DNA of 43,787 nt, from contig JAEYPP010000045.1 in NCBI GenBank assembly GCA_023410575.1, forward strand, positions 1-43,787, given 5' to 3'. The translations under genes and the position numbers were made by a program. Below the pieces are notes generated by a model. It made no database searches. It was not told the origin of the DNA and saw nothing but the letters and a program-made list of their open reading frames with translations. The stretch is from Bacillota bacterium (GTDB lineage: Bacteria; Bacillota; Clostridia; Lachnospirales; Lachnospiraceae). Positions 14,043-22,970 of the stretch are shown one piece after another (positions within the stretch are counted from its first letter, which is position 1; every line of letters starts with the position of its first letter).

Positions 14043-16091
14043 ATGAAAAGTGTATCTAGACGTTTGGTATCATTTGTTTTAGTATTTATCTTGGCGTTAT
14101 CTTTACTAGCAGTAGAACATTTTAATATGAAAGAATATGAGGTATTTGCGAGTGAAGATCTTGTCTTTGATGATAATGGATTTGCGATAAAGGATAATAT
14201 TTTGTTGAGATATAAAGGAACTGATACCACAGTAACGATTCCAGATGGAGTTATTGCGATTGGTAATTATGCATTTGAAAACTGTGATAGTGTAAATAAT
14301 GTTATAATTCCTGATTCAGTAACTACGATTGGGGATGGAGCTTTCTATGAATGCTATAATCTTTCTAGTGTTGAGATGGGGAATAGTGTTAAAACCTTAG
14401 GGAGTAGTGCGTTTAGTAACTGTTATCAGTTGACGACGATTAGTTTACCAAATTCTGTGACCCAAATGGGTAGAAGTGTATTTGCCGACTGTTCAAAATT
14501 GGAAAAAGTAACATTATCCAACTCTTTGACAAAAATTTCTGGAAGCACATTTGCTGAATGTGACTCTATGAAAACGATCGAAATACCTAATAAAGTAACC
14601 TCTATCGAAGATAATGCATTTATCTATTGTCAGGGTTTAGAGCAAATCAGTTTACCAGACTCACTTGTTTCGATTGAAGAAAATGCGTTTCATGGTTGCG
14701 AGAGTTTAAAGAAAATTTCATTTCCTGAAAAGTTAGAAAAAATTGGTGGACAGGCATTCTTTGGATGTACATCCTTGACTTCGGTTACTTTACCTAAATC
14801 ATTGAAGGAGTTAGGTTCGAAAGCATTTGCAGACGCATCCAAACTTAGTAATATTACGATTCCAAAGAATTTTGTGAATTTTGGCGGTAAAGATTTTGAC
14901 GGCACCAAATGGATTCAAGCGAAACAGAAAAATAATCCATTAGTTATTCAGAATGGAGTCTTACTTAATGGTGTGAAAAGTGTTGGTAGTGTAAAAATAT
15001 CAAATAATGTTAAGAAGATAGCACCTTATGCGTTTGATTCTTGTCAAGGAATAACAAGTGTAGTAATTCCTAATACAATAACGGAAATACCAGAAGGAGC
15101 GTTTACTGGATGTACGAAATTAAATAAAGTAAGTTTATCGGAAAAATTGGTGAAAATTGATAAGAATGCTTTTAATTCCTGCGAGAAATTAACGAAGGTC
15201 ATTCTTCCTAAATCCCTTAAAACGATAGAATTTGAAGCTTTTGCATATTGTACTTTGTTAAAGGATATCACGATTCCTACATCAGTTGTAAATATCACAA
15301 AACCATTTTCTGGAACCCAATGGCTAAAGAATATGAGAGCTAAATCTCCTCTCATTGTAGTAAATGGTATTCTGATTGATGGTTTTGAATGTAAAGGTAA
15401 AGTGACCATACCTTCCAAAGTTCGAAAAATTGGTAGTTATGCATTTATGGGGAATGATAAAATTACAAGTGTAACAATGTCTAATAATGTTACAGAGATT
15501 GGCGATTTGGCTTTTAACTGGTGTACAGAATTAAAATCGATTAAATTATCTGAAAAAATAACAAGTATTGGAGTTAATGCTTTTGAATATGATGCAAATC
15601 TAAAAGAAGTTGTATTTCCAAAAAAAATAAGCACCATTGGAAATTATGCCTTTCGAGGTTGTGAGAAGTTATCTAAGGTAACATTTAAGGGTAGCCCTTC
15701 TTATATCGGATTTGGTACGTTTACGGATACACTATGGTTACAAAATCAAAGAGAAAAAAATTCGTTAGTTATCGTTAAGGGTATTTTGATTGATGGTTCT
15801 AGGGCAAGTGGAAATATTACGATTCCAAAGACGGTTATTAGTATTGCAGATAAAGCATTTTACTATAATGAGGATATAACTAGTGTTAGCATACCTTCTA
15901 CAGTAAAAAATATTAGAAATGAGGCATTCTACAGTTGTTCAGCTTTAAAAGAGATTACACTTTTAAAAGAAGTAGAATTTATAGGTATCGATGCTTTTTG
16001 TAATTGTTATGCTGCGAACTTTACTGTAGAGAAAAATTCGTATGCAGCTAGTTATGTAAAAAAATATTGCGTTAATTATACTGAAAAGTAG
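14043..16091 (+). CDS. Secreted BspA-like leucine-rich repeat protein
   Basis: A signal peptide (MKSVSRRLVSFVLVFILALSL, probably cut near VFAS-ED, residues ~38-40) leads into ~20 LRR_5/BspA repeats of about 23 aa of the type 'IxIPDSVTxIGDxAFxxCxxLxx'. The array is broken three times by a related spacer, starting W(I/L)xxxxxKxxLV and ending in GILIDG/GVLLNG (near residues 295, 425 and 565). The protein ends in a short cap without LPXTG, SLH or other anchor, so it is probably released or bound by an unseen partner. Proteins of this class mediate binding to surfaces or ligands. TTAGGAGG precedes the ATG. Monocistronic, with a strong terminator. Confidence 0.9.
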   Translation: MKSVSRRLVSFVLVFILALSLLAVEHFNMKEYEVFASEDLVFDDNGFAIKDNILLRYKGTDTTVTIPDGVIAIGNYAFENCDSVNNVIIPDSVTTIGDGAFYECYNLSSVEMGNSVKTLGSSAFSNCYQLTTISLPNSVTQMGRSVFADCSKLEKVTLSNSLTKISGSTFAECDSMKTIEIPNKVTSIEDNAFIYCQGLEQISLPDSLVSIEENAFHGCESLKKISFPEKLEKIGGQAFFGCTSLTSVTLPKSLKELGSKAFADASKLSNITIPKNFVNFGGKDFDGTKWIQAKQKNNPLVIQNGVLLNGVKSVGSVKISNNVKKIAPYAFDSCQGITSVVIPNTITEIPEGAFTGCTKLNKVSLSEKLVKIDKNAFNSCEKLTKVILPKSLKTIEFEAFAYCTLLKDITIPTSVVNITKPFSGTQWLKNMRAKSPLIVVNGILIDGFECKGKVTIPSKVRKIGSYAFMGNDKITSVTMSNNVTEIGDLAFNWCTELKSIKLSEKITSIGVNAFEYDANLKEVVFPKKISTIGNYAFRGCEKLSKVTFKGSPSYIGFGTFTDTLWLQNQREKNSLVIVKGILIDGSRASGNITIPKTVISIADKAFYYNEDITSVSIPSTVKNIRNEAFYSCSALKEITLLKEVEFIGIDAFCNCYAANFTVEKNSYAASYVKKYCVNYTEK

Positions 16092-16105
16092 TTAATAGAC
16101 AATCC

Positions 16106-16139
16106 ATGGCTCTCCATTGTTCGATGGAGAGCCATTATT
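16106..16139 (+). terminator. Intrinsic terminator after LRR gene
   Basis: Perfect 12-bp stem ATGGCTCTCCAT/ATGGAGAGCCAT around TGTTCG, followed by TATTT. Confidence 0.75.
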
Positions 16140-16141
16140 TA

Positions 16142-16229
16142 AAACAAGAAAAGCTCGCGAAGCGTGCTTTTCTTGTTTGGCGAGAATCGTCGAACTCGTA
16201 AAGTGTGCTTCTCACTTCTAAAGTTCGAC
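16142..16229. repeat. Two further hairpins between the terminator and next gene
   Basis: Hairpin A: AAACAAGAAAAGC (16142-16154) with GCTTTTCTTGTTT (16166-16178), 13 bp perfect, loop TCGCGAAGCGT. Hairpin B: GTCGAACT (16189-16196) with AGTTCGAC (16222-16229), with AAGTG/CACTT nested inside. B ends ~17 bp before the next start codon and could influence its translation. Confidence 0.55.
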
Positions 16230-16245
16230 AGCGAAGGAGAATATA

Positions 16246-17388
16246 ATGAGAAAGATAATAGTAATGAAAAAGATAATAGTAATTATGCTATTGATTATTG
16301 TATTTTGTGTTTGTAATAGGAAAACAAAGAATCCACTCTATAAATTTCAAGTAAGTGTTAATGATGAGATGATACAAGTACCAATACAATATGAGGATTT
16401 AATAGCCGCTGACTGGACATACGAAGGCGATGAAAATACAGTAGTAGATGCTTCGAATTATTTAGTATCTGACTATTTTACAAAGGATAATTATTGTATT
16501 TATGGTTTCTTTTATAATGATAGTACAGAACCAGCTTTTGCGAAAGACTGTTATCTAGGTTCTATTAACTTTAATCTATTTACAAAGAGTGAATCTACGA
16601 AGGTCTTATTGCCAAAGAATATTGAACTTGGTGTATCTACCCTAGAAGAAACACTGGATGCATATGGCATTAAGAACTATTTTTATGATGGAGATTTTCC
16701 GATAATAACTTATAAGATGAGTGATTATCGCTACATAAAATTGTCTTTTGATTCTGGAAAAATATTGAGGGATATCTATATGGAATATCCAAAAGATGAA
16801 TCTATTTATCGTAATAAAGAGGCTAATTCAATAAGACGCGAATGGTATTTTAATGATACTAATCAAATACATGAGTATATCTCAACTTATCAAGCACCTG
16901 AGGCATTAAGTTCAGATCCATTTAATTACTATATTGAAGTTCAGGGAGATCTATATCAATTACCAATACCTGTTTTCGCTTTTATTGACAATGGATGGAG
17001 AGTGAACGATAAGACGATTGGTCAAACCATATACTTGGAAAGAGATAATGATGTAGAGTTAGCATATCTAGGTTATAACCTTGATCACAAAATAGTAGAT
17101 ACTGAAAAATATTTTATTACTACGTTATATATAGATAAAGAGCTGTACGGTAATAATTATTCGATTAAAATAATGAATAATATTACGATAGGGATGACAG
17201 TAGAGGAACTTGAGAAAGCATTGAGAAAAGAAGATTATACGATAAAAAAATATAACGATTATGTCGTGTATCTTGTTAATGATCCTGATTTAAATGAAGA
17301 AGAGAATAAAATTAGTTTCTTTGATCAATATCAAATTTTAGTTAGTGATGGTAAGGTTAATAGTATATATATTGGTCATGTTCAATAG
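16246..17388 (+). CDS. Putative exported protein with internal duplication, unknown function
   Basis: 380 aa. The N-terminus is basic and then hydrophobic (KKIIVIMLLIIVFCVCN), a signal or lipoprotein-like sequence; the cysteines after IVF do not fit the lipobox well. The rest is two copies of one ~165-aa domain: copy 1 has VPIQYEDLIAADW and LPKNIELGVSTLEETLDAYG, copy 2 has LPIPVFAFIDNGW and IMNNITIGMTVEELEKALRK. The first 12 codons are an imperfect 18-bp tandem duplication (MRKIIV, MKKIIV). GAAGGAG is well placed for ATG 16246. I do not recognise the family. It stands alone between the hairpin region and the GH43 gene. Confidence 0.65.
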   Translation: MRKIIVMKKIIVIMLLIIVFCVCNRKTKNPLYKFQVSVNDEMIQVPIQYEDLIAADWTYEGDENTVVDASNYLVSDYFTKDNYCIYGFFYNDSTEPAFAKDCYLGSINFNLFTKSESTKVLLPKNIELGVSTLEETLDAYGIKNYFYDGDFPIITYKMSDYRYIKLSFDSGKILRDIYMEYPKDESIYRNKEANSIRREWYFNDTNQIHEYISTYQAPEALSSDPFNYYIEVQGDLYQLPIPVFAFIDNGWRVNDKTIGQTIYLERDNDVELAYLGYNLDHKIVDTEKYFITTLYIDKELYGNNYSIKIMNNITIGMTVEELEKALRKEDYTIKKYNDYVVYLVNDPDLNEEENKISFFDQYQILVSDGKVNSIYIGHVQ

Positions 17389-17488
17389 GCTATAAACTCG
17401 GCATTCTCAATAATGAATGTTTATAAAAAAAAGAATGAATTAATTCAATAAATGTTGTAAGATTATATTATTAAGTGAGGTATAAAAA

Positions 17489-19024
17489 ATGCAGAATACA
17501 ATTAATCCGATTACAAGACAGGACTATCCAGATCCAGATGTAATTCGTGTAGATGATACATATTATATGGTCAGTACAACGATGCACTTTATGCCAGGAG
17601 GTGTAATTCTTCGCTCGTACGATTTAGTGAATTGGGAGATTGCAACTTATCTTTATGATATTCTCGAGGCTACACCCGAACAACGTTTAGAAAATGGTAA
17701 TATATATGGAAAAGGAATGTGGGCAGCTTCCATTCGTTATCATAAGAACACCTTTTATGTTTGCTTTGTTGCCAATGATACACACAAAACATACTTGTAT
17801 CAGTCTAAGTCAATGAAAGGACCTTGGAAGATGCAACAGATCGAAGGCTTTTATCATGATTGTTCGTTACTATTTGATGAGGAACGGGTATTCCTTGTAT
17901 ATGGAAACAAAGAGATAAAGATAACAGAATTAAATTCTGATTTATCAGGACCAAAGCCGAACGGCTTAAATTGTACCCTTGTAAATGATATTGGTAATCC
18001 AATGCTTGGCTATGAGGGTTCTCATCTATATAAGATTAATGGTAAGTATTATTTGTTTCTAATCCATTCCTTAAAGACAGAGTGGAGAAGAGTCGAAGCG
18101 TGTTTTGTGGCAGATTCACTAGAGGGAGAATTCATTGGTGGTGATGTCCTTAATGATGATCGTGATTATTGTCATCAAGGGGTAGCACAAGGCGGAATCG
18201 TGGATACACCAGATGGAAAATGGTATGCGATATTATTCCAAGATTCGGGTGCAATCGGAAGACTTCCTATTTTAATACCAATGCACTTTGAAAATGATTA
18301 TCCTGTAATCGGTAATAATGGAAAAGTGCCACAATCCTTTGAAGTTAAAAGCACAAGACCAGAGTATGTTTATCAGCCATTGCATGGAAGCGATGATTTT
18401 ACTTGGAAGAAAGATAAGGATGGCAAGTTCTACCCACCATTGTTTTGGCAGTGGAATCATATCCCTGACTCTCAACTTTGGAATATTGACTTAGAAAAAC
18501 AAGCATATACAATTACAACGGGAAAGATTTGTGAGAATATAGAACAAGCAGTAAACACATTGACACAACGAATGTATTTTCCTAGCTGTGTAGGTAGCGT
18601 TACAGTAGACGGAAGTAACATGAAGAATGGGGATTATGCAGGTATTTGTGCATTTCAATCATGTTATGGAATGATTGCCTTAACGAAAGAAGAAGATGAA
18701 TATTACATAGTAATGCTTGAGAGAAATCCAGAGACTTCTAGCACAGGTGGTTTAACAAAAGAGTTACAAAAGGAGCAGGAAGTAGCGAGAGTGAGATGGA
18801 GTACTCCTAAAGTAACATTAAAAATTGTTGCAGATTTTGATCAGATGAAAGATGTTGTTTCCTTTTATTATCAAGATGGAGAGGTTTGGAAACAATTAGG
18901 AACCCAACATAAACTGTATTTTTTACTAGATCATTTTACGGGATGTCGATTTGGATTGTTTTGCTATGCTACAAAAGAGACAAAAGGAAGCGCTTCGTTT
19001 CATAAGTTTTATTACGAATGCTAG
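17489..19024 (+). CDS. Glycoside hydrolase family 43 (beta-xylosidase/arabinofuranosidase type)
   Basis: Inverting hydrolase that removes xylose or arabinose from xylan-derived oligosaccharides. The five-bladed propeller catalytic domain takes residues ~5-300 with the expected acid triad: D15 (YPDPDVIRVDDTYYM, general base), D124 (YHDCSLL, pKa modulator) and E176 (YEGSHLYK, general acid). HQGVAQGGIVDTPDGKWY is the conserved metal/His region. Residues ~310-511 form a C-terminal beta-sandwich as in two-domain GH43 xylosidases. No signal peptide, so it is intracellular. GTGAGG lies ~9 nt before the ATG. It precedes a CE1-like esterase, fitting arabinoxylan breakdown; exact specificity cannot be read from sequence. 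Confidence 0.9.
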   Translation: MQNTINPITRQDYPDPDVIRVDDTYYMVSTTMHFMPGGVILRSYDLVNWEIATYLYDILEATPEQRLENGNIYGKGMWAASIRYHKNTFYVCFVANDTHKTYLYQSKSMKGPWKMQQIEGFYHDCSLLFDEERVFLVYGNKEIKITELNSDLSGPKPNGLNCTLVNDIGNPMLGYEGSHLYKINGKYYLFLIHSLKTEWRRVEACFVADSLEGEFIGGDVLNDDRDYCHQGVAQGGIVDTPDGKWYAILFQDSGAIGRLPILIPMHFENDYPVIGNNGKVPQSFEVKSTRPEYVYQPLHGSDDFTWKKDKDGKFYPPLFWQWNHIPDSQLWNIDLEKQAYTITTGKICENIEQAVNTLTQRMYFPSCVGSVTVDGSNMKNGDYAGICAFQSCYGMIALTKEEDEYYIVMLERNPETSSTGGLTKELQKEQEVARVRWSTPKVTLKIVADFDQMKDVVSFYYQDGEVWKQLGTQHKLYFLLDHFTGCRFGLFCYATKETKGSASFHKFYYEC

Positions 19025-19026
19025 AA

Positions 19027-19187
19027 TATCAGAATGTGATCCTGAAAATACGAATTCTTGGAGATTACTAGAAGCTTTAGGTTTTACAAGAGAAGCTTTC
19101 TTAAGACAGAACGTCTATTTTTGGAAAGATGAAAATGAGAATCCAATCTGGAAAGATACCTATATATATGGATTATTAAACAATTAA
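19027..19187 (+). pseudogene. C-terminal remnant of a RimJ/RimL-type GNAT acetyltransferase
   Basis: Directly behind the GH43 stop codon, the frame encodes CDPENTNSWRLLEALGF, then REAFLRQNVYFWKDENENP and IWKDTYIYGLL before a stop. This is the C-terminal quarter of RimJ/RimL-like acetyltransferases (NxxSxxLLEKLGF, then the WKDxxxYxLL end). The N-terminal acetyl-CoA-binding part is missing and no start or ribosome binding site is present. The frame continues upstream into the GH43 gene only as an unrelated overlap. A decayed gene truncated by a deletion or rearrangement at the GH43 3' end. Confidence 0.75.
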
Positions 19188-19349
19188 TAAAAAATAAAGG
19201 CATTTTATGTTGTTTCATAAAATAAAATGTACTATAATGTCATTAAATAATGTTACATAATGTTTTATGCTGTAATTGTTATGGTTTTGATTCAATAGAA
19301 AAAATACTACTGCAAAAATGGCTACAGAAAACAGAGTAAGGAGAACATA

Positions 19350-20171
19350 ATGGAACCAATCACCATTGAAATAACTTGCCCAAGAAATACTTATGAGAAA
19401 AGAGAGAATGTTACATATGGTAATGTAATCCATGAAGCTTATTATTCGAAAACTACCGGATTAGAGCGTGGATTTAATATTCTTCTCCCAGCTAATTATA
19501 ACAAAGATAAAAAGTACCCTGTATTATATCTATTACATGGAATCTTTGGAGATGAGTATACCTTACTTCAGGATGAAAATTTATTTGTTCCTGAAATCGT
19601 TAAAAATTTGCATGAAGATGGAAAAGCAGTAGAAATGATTGTTGTATTTCCAAATATGTATGCTACCTCAGATGCTAATCAAAAACCAAGTTTCAATCAA
19701 GAAGACGTCAAACCATATGATAACTTTATTCATGATTTAGTCAATGATTTGATACCGTACATAGAAAAAAATTACTCCGTATTAACTGAAAAGAAAAATA
19801 GAGCAATTGCTGGATTTTCCATGGGTGGAAGAGAATCTTTATTCATTGGATTAAAAAGACCTGACTTATTTGGATATGTAGGTGCAATCGCACCAGCCCC
19901 AGGACTAGTACCGTCAATGGATTGGGCAATGACACATCCAGGCCAAATGAAAGAAGAAGATTTACTCTTTCATGAGAATAAACCATTTCTTTTATTCTTA
20001 TGCTGTGGTACAGATGATAAAACGGTTGGAAAATTTCCAGAATGCTATCATAAGATTTTTACAAGTAATAACGTAGATCATATCTGGTATGAGATTCCAG
20101 ATGCGGATCACGATGCTCAAGCAATTCGCAGTGGAGTCAACAACTTTGTTTCTTGTATTTTTCATGAGTAA
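19350..20171 (+). CDS. CE1-like alpha/beta-hydrolase esterase
   Basis: A 273-aa esterase of the feruloyl/acetylxylan esterase group (esterase D/CE1 fold). Visible: YPVLYLLHGIFGDE (oxyanion region, ~70), the nucleophile elbow GFSMGGRES (~153-161), the acid region CCGTDDKTVG (~215) and the catalytic His in IPDADHDAQA (~248). It would remove acetyl or feruloyl groups from xylo-oligosaccharides. No signal peptide is present, so it works in the cytoplasm, as expected for the GH43 enzyme next door. TAAGGAG sits ~7 nt before the ATG. Closed by two terminators. Confidence 0.85.
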   Translation: MEPITIEITCPRNTYEKRENVTYGNVIHEAYYSKTTGLERGFNILLPANYNKDKKYPVLYLLHGIFGDEYTLLQDENLFVPEIVKNLHEDGKAVEMIVVFPNMYATSDANQKPSFNQEDVKPYDNFIHDLVNDLIPYIEKNYSVLTEKKNRAIAGFSMGGRESLFIGLKRPDLFGYVGAIAPAPGLVPSMDWAMTHPGQMKEEDLLFHENKPFLLFLCCGTDDKTVGKFPECYHKIFTSNNVDHIWYEIPDADHDAQAIRSGVNNFVSCIFHE

Positions 20172-20219
20172 GATAAATTTCTTTTAATTACCATAAAACA
20201 ATGACCTAGATTACTTGGT

Positions 20220-20331
20220 GAAAACAGCTTTTTTCATTCTCCTTAAGAACATTAGGTGCTGTTTTCTTAATATTTTTTCCTCAGAAATTTTGATGAAGTA
20301 ATTCATTCACCAAGATTTCTGAGGTTTTTTT
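20220..20331 (+). terminator. Two tandem terminators after esterase gene
   Basis: T1: GAAAACAGC (20220-20228) with GCTGTTTTC (20258-20266), then TTAATATTTTTT. T2: CCTCAGAAAT (20279-20288) with ATTTCTGAGG (20315-20324), then T7. The rest of the 20172-20577 gap shows only AT-rich sequence with a possible TATAAT at 20550. Confidence 0.75.
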
Positions 20332-20577
20332 GTCAAAAAGTTTGATATAAAGAACACAATTTCTTTGTGGTGGAAACTTACGAGATGAAGTAAGAGCACT
20401 TTACTAGTAAATGTTGATACACACTTTTCGCTATCGTTTTGACTTTTGATTTAATCTTAGATACGTTATACAAAGATAAATTATTAATTTTGTGTTTTTC
20501 CGAATGAAAATGAAAGAACTTCTCAATAATACCTATATCAGCTTTAATTTATAATTAGAATATGGAGGTAGAATGGG

Positions 20578-20937
20578 ATGTATCGATTTATTGTTCAAGA
20601 TGGTGATGCATATAGTAAACATTTTATTAAGTACAATCTTTTTAGTGAGGTAAAAAATTGTACGAGCAACAACATATCTTTTACATCTTCAAATGTTAGC
20701 AACGCTGGTGTATCATCAATTTATAGAGCAGAGGAACCAGCTCGTGATACTTACAATGCCTATACACATGTTTATCGAATAAAGGATTTAATTGATGCAA
20801 TTAATACAAGTGTAATAATGGATGGTAGAAAAAAAGAACAGTACATTCAGATGTTATCAAGTTCAGATTCAGAGTTTAACAGTGACAATGAATTTGTTGA
20901 TATTTGCCATAATTTAGGTGAGTGCGACGTGCTTTAG
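20578..20937 (+). CDS. Small protein of unknown function
   Basis: 119 aa, soluble, no signal peptide or membrane helix. It begins MYRFIVQDGDAYSKHF, has a Ser/Asn-rich central part (CTSNNISFTSSNVSNAG), and a helical C-terminal half (KDLIDAINTSVIMDGRKKEQYIQML) ending in acidic residues. Three cysteines without a metal motif. TGGAGG precedes the ATG by ~11 nt and a strong terminator follows, which supports a real single gene. No family recognised. Confidence 0.6.
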   Translation: MYRFIVQDGDAYSKHFIKYNLFSEVKNCTSNNISFTSSNVSNAGVSSIYRAEEPARDTYNAYTHVYRIKDLIDAINTSVIMDGRKKEQYIQMLSSSDSEFNSDNEFVDICHNLGECDVL

Positions 20938-20955
20938 CATGAAATAATTAATCTT

Positions 20956-20985
20956 CCCGCAAACTTTTGTTTGCGGGCTTTTTTT
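20956..20985 (+). terminator. Intrinsic terminator
   Basis: Perfect 9-bp stem CCCGCAAAC/GTTTGCGGG around TTTT, followed by CTTTTTTT. Confidence 0.9.
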
Positions 20986-20994
20986 ATGCACGAC

Positions 20995-21016
20995 ACATAT
21001 GACTAAAGTCATATGT
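20995..21016. promoter_or_regulatory. 22-bp palindrome upstream of the ABC exporter operon
   Basis: ACATATGACT, two bases, then AGTCATATGT: perfect 10-bp arms, ~105 bp before the ATPase gene. A weak promoter (TTGATG 21052-21057, TAAATA 21075-21080, 17-bp spacer) lies downstream, so the palindrome would be at about -65 to -90, a typical activator position. The operon's own response regulator is a plausible binder (inference). Confidence 0.5.
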
Positions 21017-21120
21017 AAAATATTTCTTTTTTCACTAACGAAACCTATAAATTGATGTTAAGCTGATACTAAGATAAATAATGAAAAGTTTAACGAATAA
21101 ATTGAAGAGAGGATAACGCT

Positions 21121-21888
21121 ATGAGAGAAGTTGTATTAAAGACAACAGAGTTGACAAAGAAGTATGACCATAAAGTTGTAGTAGATAATTTGTCATTAGA
21201 AATCTATAAGGGGGAGATTTTTGGTCTACTTGGGCCCAATGGAGCGGGAAAGAGTACAACGATGAATATGATTTGCTCTATTGTTAAACCCAATTCAGGA
21301 ACACTTGAAATATTTGGGGAAAATCCGCAAAAAAGAAAAAATTGTGTAGCATCCAGAATAGGATACATACCGCAAGAGCTGGCAATCCATGGGAATTTAA
21401 AGGCGTGGGAGAATGTTGAATTATTTATTTCGCTGTATGGAATAAAAGGGAAGGCCTTAAAGACAGCTGTAGATACCTCACTAGATTTCGTAGGGCTCTC
21501 TGAGAGAAGAAACTTGTTCACAAAAACCTTCTCTGGTGGTATGAAAAGGCGCTTAAATATTGCCTGTGCCATTGGTCACAATCCAGAATTACTAATTTTT
21601 GATGAACCTACCGTAGGAATTGACCCACAATCTAGAAATTTTATTCTTGAAAAAATAAGAGAAACAAACCGTAAGGGAACTACAGTCATCTATACGAGTC
21701 ACTATATGGAAGAGGTGGAAGCTATCTGTACTCGAATAGCCATTATGGATAACGGTAAGGTAATAGCAATTGGAACGAGCGAAGAGTTAAAGCGAATGGT
21801 ATCAGAGGACGGGCAAGACGTTTCTTTGGAGGAAGTATTCTTGACTTTGACTGGGAAAAAACTACGTGATTATGGTGAGCAAGCTTAA
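21121..21888 (+). CDS. ABC exporter ATP-binding protein (LnrL-like)
   Basis: Drives an ABC-2 type exporter. Walker A GPNGAGKST (~40-48), Q-loop in IPQELAIHGNL, signature FSGGMKRRLN (~139-148), Walker B LLIFDEPTVGID, and H-loop switch YTSHYMEE. At 255 aa it is a single nucleotide-binding domain. The two permeases follow at 11 bp and with a 4-nt overlap, then a histidine kinase and regulator. This ATPase/two-permease/two-component order matches B. subtilis lnrLMN-lnrJK (yfiLMN, yfiJK), which gives linearmycin resistance; substrate here is unknown. Confidence 0.92.
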   Translation: MREVVLKTTELTKKYDHKVVVDNLSLEIYKGEIFGLLGPNGAGKSTTMNMICSIVKPNSGTLEIFGENPQKRKNCVASRIGYIPQELAIHGNLKAWENVELFISLYGIKGKALKTAVDTSLDFVGLSERRNLFTKTFSGGMKRRLNIACAIGHNPELLIFDEPTVGIDPQSRNFILEKIRETNRKGTTVIYTSHYMEEVEAICTRIAIMDNGKVIAIGTSEELKRMVSEDGQDVSLEEVFLTLTGKKLRDYGEQA

Positions 21889-21899
21889 GGAGGAATCAG

Positions 21900-22970
21900 A
21901 TGATACTATATTTAATAAAAAATAACTTTAAGCTAATGTTTCGTAACAAATGGATTGTCGGAATGATGGTTTTAGGCCCTATTATCGTCATCGCTGTTTT
22001 AAGTGGTGTTTTCAAAAATTTGATGAAATCATATGAAGGTGTTGACGAATTCACAGTAGGTTATCGTTTTGTAGGAGAAAGTATATTCAAAACTTATGCT
22101 AATACCATGATAGATGCGGGAAAAGATGCTGGTATCACATTTACTGAATATACTTCTGGAAGTGTAAAGGATATATTGGAACAGAATGATTGTCGTAGTT
22201 TTGTGGAATTCTCAACAAATACCATAACCATCTATAGAGTGCATGAATATGCGAAAGAAGGAATGATGACGGTTTATTTTTTCGATAAGATAAGCAAAAG
22301 CTTTTCAGACAACACAAAAGAAGGAGAAAACATCGATCTACCATTGAAACAACTTTCCTGTGTACCGAAATTGGAATCAAACGATTACTATGGAATTATC
22401 TATATAGCTTATTTTATATGTTGGTGCTATGTCTCAATATCTGTTGTCATTATATCTGAGAAGAAGAATAAGATTGAGAAGAAATTCAAGGTAGCGCCTG
22501 TTTCTGAGGTAAAGCTTTATTTGGCAAAGTGTATACCCTGTGTGTTGGTAACCATATGTGAAATGGCAATGGCGACTACAATCGTTTCCTTTCTATTTGA
22601 TATTCAATGGGGAAACCTGCCCCTTACAGTTCTTATCCTAGGACTTACGGTTATAACAGTTACTATGTTTGGATTGTTTTTCATATATCTTTTTAATAAT
22701 TTGGTAGTTGCTATTGTGGCTGCATTTGTACTAGAGTGGGTGGCAGGATATGTTGGAGGAAGTTTTGAAGCCTATTACTTTTCACCGATATCGGAATCAA
22801 TTAAAGCACTTTCACCGATTTATCATATTAACAGAAGTTTAGTTGAATATTCAGCTATTGGGCAAAGTAACTATACGGGGAGTTGTATTGCTTACCTGTT
22901 GATCATGTCAACGATATGCTTCCTTGCTGGTCTTGGTATTGCAAAAATAAGAAAGGTGGATGTGGCATGA
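21900..22970 (+). CDS. ABC-2 type permease, first subunit
   Basis: 356 aa with the ABC-2 layout: a first membrane helix (IVGMMVLGPIIVIAVLSGVF, ~20-40), an extracellular region of ~125 aa, then about five helices (from ~165 to the C-terminus). AAGGAGG precedes the ATG by ~6 nt. It pairs with the next permease to form the membrane pore of the exporter. Its stop codon overlaps the next start as ATGA, so translation of the two subunits is coupled. Confidence 0.85.
   Translation: MILYLIKNNFKLMFRNKWIVGMMVLGPIIVIAVLSGVFKNLMKSYEGVDEFTVGYRFVGESIFKTYANTMIDAGKDAGITFTEYTSGSVKDILEQNDCRSFVEFSTNTITIYRVHEYAKEGMMTVYFFDKISKSFSDNTKEGENIDLPLKQLSCVPKLESNDYYGIIYIAYFICWCYVSISVVIISEKKNKIEKKFKVAPVSEVKLYLAKCIPCVLVTICEMAMATTIVSFLFDIQWGNLPLTVLILGLTVITVTMFGLFFIYLFNNLVVAIVAAFVLEWVAGYVGGSFEAYYFSPISESIKALSPIYHINRSLVEYSAIGQSNYTGSCIAYLLIMSTICFLAGLGIAKIRKVDVA

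Noticed and set aside
18951..19026. N-terminal extension of the acetyltransferase remnant into the GH43 gene
   Set aside because: The residues before CDPENTNSW do not resemble a GNAT and come from out-of-frame reading of the GH43 C-terminus.
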